A stretch of 64,000 nt of DNA from Betaproteobacteria bacterium (lineage in GTDB: Bacteria > Pseudomonadota > Gammaproteobacteria > Burkholderiales > Usitatibacteraceae), in the NCBI GenBank assembly GCA_016791265.1, contig JAEUMY010000004.1, forward strand, positions 1 through 64,000. The letters run 5' to 3'. Below are positions 57,329-64,000 of this stretch, in pieces. Below the pieces are notes generated by a model. The model was not told where the DNA came from. It did not search any database and saw nothing but the letters and a program-made list of their open reading frames with translations. Each line of letters begins with the position of its first letter. Position 1 is the first letter of the stretch. A program made the translations under genes and the position numbers.

Positions 57329-57751
57329 CTAACTTGCGTTCGCTCGTGCGCAGCGCTGTTCGGCTTCTCGAGCCACTTCATGCCATTCAGCCCGAACGCG
57401 CTTGACAATCTCGTCGGCGGGAAGCTGCGGTTGCAGCCGGCGAAGCTCGCTCTCGCGCTCGGCGCGCATGATGGCCCGCGTTTGGGTCATGCATTCAGCC
57501 ATCGGATCGACCCTTTTCTTCGTTACGGGCTCGGGCTTGGAAGGCCTGGCAATCAAGAACGCGACCGCCATCACGCTGAGAATCGCGGCGACGAACCAGG
57601 CAGTCACCCGAAACTGTTGAATGCGCAACGCACGCTCATCACGCTCGAAGTTGTCAACCAGCTTTCTCACCTTGGCGAGCGCGGTCTTGTCCACGGTGCG
57701 CGAAATGTTGGCGGCGATGGCGTCGTGATCAATCGTGGCTTTGTTATCCAT
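57329..57751 (-). CDS. Hypothetical membrane protein, tandem paralogue B
   Basis: A 140-aa protein with DAIAANISRTVDKTALAKVR, then LVDNFERDERALRIQQ, one membrane helix (WFVAAILSVMAVAFLIA) and a basic-acidic C-terminal part with two cysteines. Layout and motif match paralogue A. Shared residues cluster in the N-terminal part, whereas the C-terminal halves differ. Function unknown. Confidence 0.75.
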   Translation of the reverse strand: MDNKATIDHDAIAANISRTVDKTALAKVRKLVDNFERDERALRIQQFRVTAWFVAAILSVMAVAFLIARPSKPEPVTKKRVDPMAECMTQTRAIMRAERESELRRLQPQLPADEIVKRVRAEWHEVAREAEQRCARANAS

Positions 57752-57826
57752 GTCGTGGGGCGCGAGCGCCGGGTGGCCGTGAAAGCTGCATTTTAGTCCC
57801 GACGCTCAGACCAGGTATGAACCCGT

Positions 57827-58350
57827 TCACAAACAGCCGCCGTCGGGCGCGCCATAGCGGGTGGTGATCGCCTGCGCGGGTGGACCGGACAGCACGGTGA
57901 TGAAGCGCGAATATTCGCACTCCGACATGTCGGCCACGTCGGCGCCCAGCGCGCGGGCGATGGCCGGCACGGTGTTGCTGTGGCCGACGATGACGACGAC
58001 GCCGTCCTTTCGCTCGCGCGCGAGCTTCACCACTTCGGCCACATGCTCCGCCATGCCGCCACGGGCGATGGTCAGCACGCGCGGGGTGATCCGGGCCTGC
58101 GTCGCGAGTGGCGCCGCCGTGTCCCGCGTCCGCCTTGCCTGGCTGGTGAGAATGGCGGCGACGTTCGCACCCTTCAGCGCGACGGCCAGCGCGTCGGCGC
58201 GGCGCTGCCCTGCTTCGGCAAGGGGCGGGTCATCCTTGGGGGACTCCGCCTTCTCGGCGTGACGCACCAGCACGACAGTCTGCGCGTTCGCGGCCGCGAC
58301 GAAGCATGCGCCCGCCAGCGCGATGATGCGCAAAGCGAAAAGAATCACGC

Positions 58351-58354
<4 letters not shown>
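57827..58354 (-). CDS. SixA-like exported histidine phosphatase
   Basis: A 175-aa phosphohistidine/phosphate phosphatase: VVLVRHAEKAESPKDDPPL (catalytic RHA) and VVVIVGHSNTVPAI (second His). GTG 58354 starts a hydrophobic N-terminus (VSVILFALRIIALAGACFVAAANA) that looks like a signal peptide, so it probably acts in the periplasm, unlike cytoplasmic SixA. It overlaps the upstream ATPase gene as GTGA. Palindrome reads EYS at 57907. Confidence 0.87.
57907..57918. repeat. Iterated palindrome in SixA-like gene
   Basis: Read as EYS (ECEYSRFIT). Confidence 0.9.
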
Positions 58355-60162
<1,808 letters not shown>

Positions 60163-60238
60163 GGCGTCCCACTATAGCGACTTTGGGGCCGCATTTCCAT
60201 GCAGCCCCCGGGCGACGCCCGCCCGAACTGTGAGTGGG

Positions 60239-60835
60239 TTACTTCAGCGTTCCCGCCGCCCGCGCCTTGGCCACTTCCGCCGCCACTTCTTCGCCGCTCT
60301 TGTAGTGCGGCACGCGGAAGATCATGCGCTGGGTGCGCTGGAAGAAGGCATTGCTGCCGTTGACCTCATCCTTCCAGTATTTGTCGGCGAGCGCGATGTG
60401 CTTCACCGGATCGACCATGAATCCGTCACGCGAGCCTGCGCCGCCGAAGATGTAGAGCTTGCCGTCGATGATGCGCCACGCGTTGGCATCGCCACCCCAG
60501 GGAATGCCGTACACGATGCCATTGGCGCAATAGCCGCCGTACTGGGGCAGGTATTTCTCGGGCGCGGCATCGAACAACGTCTTGTGCTCGGGTTTGGAGA
60601 AGTGGAACGTCACGCCCTTGTAGTCGCTGCGAATATTCGCATTGCCCTTTTTGTGCGTGTTCTCGGTGAAGTAGCTCACCACGTCATGGCCGAAGAGCAT
60701 CAAGTGCTTGGCCTCTCCTTCGGCCACGGCGTTCACCGGGGAATAGCCCTGACCCGGGCTCTGGGTGGTGAGGGGCGCACAGGCGGAAAGCGCGGCGAGC
60801 AGGACAACGGCGGCCAACAGTCTTGAAATGAACAT
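60239..60835 (-). CDS. YHS domain-containing lipoprotein
   Basis: A 198-aa exported protein. Signal peptide MFISRLLAAVVLLAALSAC with lipobox LSAC, then a YHS-type domain around HDVVSYFTENTHKKGNANI and YLPQYGGYCANGIVYG, which often binds metal. The C-terminal part ends in a helical segment. It is divergent from the molybdoenzyme gene. The iterated palindrome encodes ANIR in the domain's surface loop. Confidence 0.88.
   Translation of the reverse strand: MFISRLLAAVVLLAALSACAPLTTQSPGQGYSPVNAVAEGEAKHLMLFGHDVVSYFTENTHKKGNANIRSDYKGVTFHFSKPEHKTLFDAAPEKYLPQYGGYCANGIVYGIPWGGDANAWRIIDGKLYIFGGAGSRDGFMVDPVKHIALADKYWKDEVNGSNAFFQRTQRMIFRVPHYKSGEEVAAEVAKARAAGTLK
60629..60640. repeat. Iterated palindrome in YHS lipoprotein gene
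   Basis: Read as ANIR (GNANIRSD). Confidence 0.9.
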
Positions 60836-60925
60836 GATTGCTCCAGATGTGGAATGGCTGAAGCGAATTTTGGCACGGCAGGCGCACAATAGTTTCCTCG
60901 CCCCTCGCATTATTCCAATCCCGCC

Positions 60926-63016
60926 ATGACCCGCACCGCCTACCGCGCCTGCAACCTCTGCGAAGCCATCTGCGGCCTCGAATTCAAGATCGACGGTGAC
61001 AGGATCGTCAGCATCAAGGGCGATCACGCCGACCCGTTCAGTCGTGGCCACATCTGCCCCAAGGCCGTGGCGCTGAAGGACATCCATGAAGACCCGGACC
61101 GGCTGCGCAAACCCATGAAGCGCATCGGCACCGAGTGGCACGAGATCGGCTGGGAGGAGGCCATCGCGCTGGCCGCCGATCGCATCGCCGCCATCCAGAA
61201 TGTGAATGGCAATGAGGCATTCGGCTTCTACGCCGGCAATCCGTCCGTGCATAACTTCGGCACGCTCTGGTCGCTGCCCCGGCTGGCGCGTGTGCTGAAG
61301 ACCAAGAGCGCCTTCAGCGCCACGTCCGTGGACCAGCTGCCGCAGCAGCTCGCGTCCTTCTTCATGTACGGGCACCAGTTCATGATCCCCATCCCGGACA
61401 TCGACCACACGCACTACTTCCTCATCTTGGGTGGCAATCCCATCGCGTCCAACGGCAGCATGATGACCGTGCCGGATGTGGCGAAGCGCCTGAAAGCCAT
61501 CCGGCAGCGCGGCGGCAAGGTGGTGGTGATCGATCCGCGCCGGACGGAGACGGCGGAGGTCGCGGATGAGCATCACTTCATCCGGCCGGGGAGTGATGCG
61601 GCGCTGTTGATGGCGATGATCAATGTGCTGAAGGCGGAGGGACGGCTGGCCAACATCCACCATGCTGCGCAGCTCGCCGAGCTGGACGAAGCCCTCGCCG
61701 CAATCGCCCACGTCACGCCTGAGGTCGCCGAGCGCGTCACCGGCATTTCCGTTGCGAATATTCGCAGGCTGGCTATCGAGTTTGCCAACGCTCCCTCAGC
61801 GATCTGCTACGGCCGGCTGGGCACCACGGTGCAATCCTTCGGCACGCTCACACAGTGGCTGGTGCAACTCCTCAACATCGTCACCGGCAATCTCGACCGC
61901 GTTGGCGGCACCCTGCCCACCCAGCCGGCGCTGCCGCTGGCCGGGCCTGGTTCTCGCCCAGGCCACTACGCCGAGTGGCGCTCCCGCGTGCGCGGCCTGC
62001 CCGAGTCCGGCGGCGAGCTGCCCGTCGCGGCGCTGGCGGAGGAAATTCTCACCCCCGGTGTCGGCCAGATCCGCGGAATGCTCACCGTGTGCGGTAACCC
62101 GGTGTTGTCCACGCCCAACGGCCGGCAGTTGGAGCAGGCACTGGCGAGTCTCGAATTCATGGTGTCGGTGGACATCTACCTCAACGAAACCACGCGCCAC
62201 GCCCACCTCATCCTGCCGCCCGCCTCATCGCTGCAGCACGATCACTACGACAGCGTGTTCAACGCCTTCGCCGTGCGCGAGGTGACGCGCTTCAACGAAG
62301 CGCTATGGCCGCGCGGTGAAGACGAGTTGTGCGACTGGGAAATCTTCAATGCGCTGGGCGCGGCGATTTCCGCGCGCAACAAGCGTCCCTTCTCGCCGCT
62401 GCCCGATCCGCGCCTCGCGCTGGCCGCCGCGCTGCATGCAACCGGCAATCAGCACGACGTGACGCTCGACGGCCTGCTCGCCGCACCGCACGGCCTGGAC
62501 CTCGGCCCGCTCTCGCCATCACTCTTCGCTCGCCTGGAAACCCCGGAGAAGAAAGTGCAATGCGCGCCCGCACCCGTGCTGGCCGACATCGCGCGCTTCA
62601 GCCGCGAAGTGCTGGAAACGAAACCGCAAGCGCTACAACTCGTCGGCCGCCGCCACGTGCGCAGCAACAATTCCTGGATGCACCAGTACCACCGACTGAC
62701 CAAGGGCAAACCGCGCCATCAGCTATGGATGCATCCAGACGATCTCGCGCAGCGAGGTTTGCAGAGCGGGCAGGAGGTGACGCTGCGGTCGGCGAAAGGA
62801 GAAGTCCGGGTACCGGTGGAAGCCAGTGTGGATGTGATGCCTGGCGTGGTGTGCTTGCCACACGGCTGGGGCCACAACCGCGACGGCACCCGGCTGTCGG
62901 AGGCGGAGCGGAATGCGGGGGTGAGCTACAACGATGTCAGCGACGAGATGCAGTTGGATGCGGTGTCCGGGAATGCGGCGTTGAATGGGGTGGCGGTCGA
63001 GGTCGTAGGGACGTAG
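60926..63016 (+). CDS. Molybdopterin oxidoreductase with N-terminal [4Fe-4S] site
   Basis: A 696-aa member of the DMSO reductase family. The iron-sulfur ligands are Cys 9, 12, 16 and 44 (CNLCEAIC...HICPKA). Segments LILGGNPIASNGSMM and VVVIDPRRTETAEVAD bind the molybdopterin guanine dinucleotides, and the C-terminal domain has HRLTKGKPRHQLWMHPDD. There is no Tat signal, so it is cytoplasmic, like formate dehydrogenase-type or acetylene-hydratase-type enzymes; substrate unknown. The palindrome reads ANIR at 61754. Confidence 0.92.
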   Translation: MTRTAYRACNLCEAICGLEFKIDGDRIVSIKGDHADPFSRGHICPKAVALKDIHEDPDRLRKPMKRIGTEWHEIGWEEAIALAADRIAAIQNVNGNEAFGFYAGNPSVHNFGTLWSLPRLARVLKTKSAFSATSVDQLPQQLASFFMYGHQFMIPIPDIDHTHYFLILGGNPIASNGSMMTVPDVAKRLKAIRQRGGKVVVIDPRRTETAEVADEHHFIRPGSDAALLMAMINVLKAEGRLANIHHAAQLAELDEALAAIAHVTPEVAERVTGISVANIRRLAIEFANAPSAICYGRLGTTVQSFGTLTQWLVQLLNIVTGNLDRVGGTLPTQPALPLAGPGSRPGHYAEWRSRVRGLPESGGELPVAALAEEILTPGVGQIRGMLTVCGNPVLSTPNGRQLEQALASLEFMVSVDIYLNETTRHAHLILPPASSLQHDHYDSVFNAFAVREVTRFNEALWPRGEDELCDWEIFNALGAAISARNKRPFSPLPDPRLALAAALHATGNQHDVTLDGLLAAPHGLDLGPLSPSLFARLETPEKKVQCAPAPVLADIARFSREVLETKPQALQLVGRRHVRSNNSWMHQYHRLTKGKPRHQLWMHPDDLAQRGLQSGQEVTLRSAKGEVRVPVEASVDVMPGVVCLPHGWGHNRDGTRLSEAERNAGVSYNDVSDEMQLDAVSGNAALNGVAVEVVGT
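61754..61765. repeat. Iterated palindrome in molybdoenzyme gene
   Basis: Read as ANIR (SVANIRRLA). Confidence 0.9.
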
Positions 63017-63074
63017 CCCTTGTTAGCCCATGCGTCCAAAGTGGCTGATCAGGACTCATACACCTCTGCACTCA

Positions 63075-63116
63075 TTGACACGCGCAGTTCAAATATGTAC
63101 ATTATCCTGTACATAT
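63075..63116 (+). promoter_or_regulatory. Promoter and YefM operator of yefM-yoeB
   Basis: Perfect -35 TTGACA (63075-63080), 17 bp, then TACATT (63098-63103) as -10. A perfect 9-bp dyad ATATGTACA-N6-TGTACATAT (63093-63116) overlaps the -10. It contains two TGTACA hexamers (63096-63101 and 63108-63113) with centres 12 bp apart, exactly the arrangement known for the E. coli YefM-YoeB repressor. Confidence 0.85.
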
Positions 63117-63128
63117 CTGGAGAAGCCC

Positions 63129-63380
63129 ATGGATGCAATCACCTACACCGCAGCTCGCGCCAATCTGGCAGACACCATGGATCGGGTCTGTCAGGACCAC
63201 GAACCCATCGTCATTACCCGCAACAGTCAGCAGGCTGTCGTGATGATGTCTCTTGAGGACTTCAACGCACTTGAGGAAACTTCATACCTGTTGCGCAGCC
63301 CGAAGAGTGCCCGCCGCCTGCTTGAATCGATTGCAAGCTTGGAGACAGGAATGGGGACAGAGCGAAAGCTGGCAAAGTGA
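63129..63380 (+). CDS. yefM: Type II antitoxin, Phd/YefM family
   Basis: An 83-aa antitoxin: MDAITYTAARANLADTMDRV and TRNSQQAVVMMSLEDFNALEE are the DNA-binding and core segments of YefM. The C-terminal tail is the toxin-neutralising region. It overlaps the toxin start as GTGA. Expected to repress its own promoter with YoeB as co-repressor. Confidence 0.95.
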   Translation: MDAITYTAARANLADTMDRVCQDHEPIVITRNSQQAVVMMSLEDFNALEETSYLLRSPKSARRLLESIASLETGMGTERKLAK

Positions 63381-63631
63381 AGTTGATCTTCTCCGAGGAA
63401 GCCTGGGAAGACTACCTCCACTGGCAAAAAACCGACAAGAAGATCCTTGAAAGAATTCATGCGCTGATCAAGGATATTGCACGCTCCCCATTCGAGGGCA
63501 TCGGCAAGCCAGAGCCGCTGAAGCACGCGCTGGCCGGATACTGGTCCAGGCGAACCAATGACGAGCACCGCATCGTTTACAAGGTTGCAGATGGCTCAAT
63601 GCTGATAGCGCAATTGCGCTATCACTACTAG
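63377..63631 (+). CDS. yoeB: Type II toxin, ribosome-dependent mRNA endonuclease
   Basis: An 84-aa RelE-fold toxin that cleaves mRNA in the ribosomal A site. The E. coli YoeB catalytic residues line up position for position: Glu 46, Arg 65, His 83 and Tyr 84 (C-terminus RYHY). Start is GTG 63377, overlapping yefM, which ties toxin synthesis to the antitoxin. It looks fully functional. Confidence 0.95.
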   Translation: MKLIFSEEAWEDYLHWQKTDKKILERIHALIKDIARSPFEGIGKPEPLKHALAGYWSRRTNDEHRIVYKVADGSMLIAQLRYHY

Positions 63632-63645
63632 AACCCACAGACATC

Positions 63646-63687
63646 GCAGACATCGGGGTCAGACATCGCAAAGCAGACATCGGGGTC
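63646..63687. repeat. Direct repeat after yoeB
   Basis: GCAGACATCGGGGTC occurs at 63646-63660 and again at 63673-63687, with a partial third unit between (CAGACATCGCA). Tandem short repeats such as this mark the boundary between the two toxin-antitoxin loci. Confidence 0.6.
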
Positions 63688-63719
63688 TAGTCTTGCAATG
63701 TCGCATCCACCTCAGCTTG

Positions 63720-63930
63720 CTACTCCGCAATCTCAACAAACTTGCCGACTGAGGTAGGCGGAGGAACCGGCAACCCACCTTCCTTGCCCTTCGATATGAA
63801 ACTCGATGGCCGCCTGACTGAGTGCAAGAACTTCCTCATTCGTCTCACCCGCTGCGACGCAGCCCGGCAAATCCGGCACATAGGCACTGCTAGAAGTCGG
63901 CCCCGTTTCGATAATCACCAAGTAGCGCAT
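63720..63930 (-). pseudogene. hicB: hicB-like antitoxin, frameshifted
   Basis: ATG 63930 gives MRYLVIIETGPTSSSAYVPDLPGCVA and continues to AAIEFHIEGQ, a good HicB N-terminal domain. The frame then runs off into an unrelated tail and stops at 63733. In the +1 frame the expected HicB ending reads GLPVPPPTSVGKFVEIAE and stops at 63720. The shift lies near 63775-63790 and equals one inserted or two deleted bases. The antitoxin has probably lost its normal C-terminal region, or the base is a sequencing error. Confidence 0.65.
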
Positions 63931-64000
63931 CGAATTCTTCCGTTTCCTGAGATCTGCATGCCAAAACAAAGAAGCGGGACGCCGTACCAGGCTTCAAAGT
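63890..64000 (-). pseudogene. Possible degenerate hicA C-terminus (partial)
   Basis: Upstream of hicB the minus strand reads TLKPGT in one frame, typical of the HicA C-terminal part, then ASLFWHADLRKR in a second frame (compare HicA S-I-L-R-x-A-G-L), then EEFDALL in the first again. This pattern suggests an eroded toxin gene. The piece is short and cut by the window edge, so this is tentative. Confidence 0.3.

Overview
The window is GC-rich chromosomal DNA from a Gram-negative betaproteobacterium, most likely Burkholderiales or Nitrosomonadales in the broad sense. The evidence is the uninterrupted cluster rpsB-tsf-pyrH-frr-uppS-cdsA-dxr-rseP-bamA-skp-lpxD-fabZ-lpxA-lpxB-rnhB, the smc-zipA-ligA string, map-glnD divergent from rpsB, ppsR divergent from ppsA, and a betaproteobacterial-type set of acyl-CoA enzymes. 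Genes are densely packed, with many ATGA, GTGA or TGATG overlaps. I saw no rRNA, tRNA, CRISPR array, prophage or transposase.

Layout. 1-8.2 kb: start of ppsA, ppsR, a GDSL esterase autotransporter, a DUF2007 protein, a patatin/beta-barrel (PlpD-like) protein, the queuosine-precursor transporter yhhQ, a TrmH-family methyltransferase and a lipoprotein hydrolase. 8.2-22.6 kb (minus strand): the envelope and translation housekeeping cluster. 22.6-26.4 kb: divergent rpsB/map promoters, then map and glnD. 26.4-37.2 kb (minus): def, methylthioinosine phosphorylase, hpt, galU, ligA, zipA and smc. 37.3-43.9 kb: queF, an O-methyltransferase, an orphan secreted protein, DinB, dapD, pilU, two DUF962 (Mpo1-like) genes and prmB. 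44-53.4 kb: an accessory catabolic locus with two acyl-CoA ligases, an acyl-CoA dehydrogenase, an APH-type kinase, a histidine phosphatase, an Na+-dependent SBF transporter, a class II aldolase and a Crp/Fnr regulator. 53.5-60.2 kb: a haem-type (CxxCH) DUF3365-HAMP sensor next to a Ser/Thr kinase, membrane proteins of unknown function, a SixA-like phosphatase and a PilB/GspE ATPase. 60.2-64 kb: a YHS lipoprotein, a molybdopterin oxidoreductase, yefM-yoeB and a decayed hicAB-like locus at the edge.

The most striking signal is not a gene. The perfect 12-bp palindrome GCGAATATTCGC occurs 30 times, with 5 further near-copies, scattered through intergenic DNA and through coding sequence in all three frames (read as ANIR, EYS or RIFA). 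By a rough composition estimate about 0.002 copies would be expected. It resembles the cyanobacterial highly iterated palindrome HIP1 in behaviour but not in sequence. One copy forms the centre of the tsf terminator hairpin. I treat it as a candidate undescribed genome-wide motif system.

Other regulatory finds are a predicted switch in the rpsB leader that can hide or expose the Shine-Dalgarno sequence, identical 28-nt leaders in front of ppsA and ppsR, an FNR-like box upstream of the Crp/Fnr gene, and a textbook YefM operator. Several families of extragenic inverted repeats also sit between genes.
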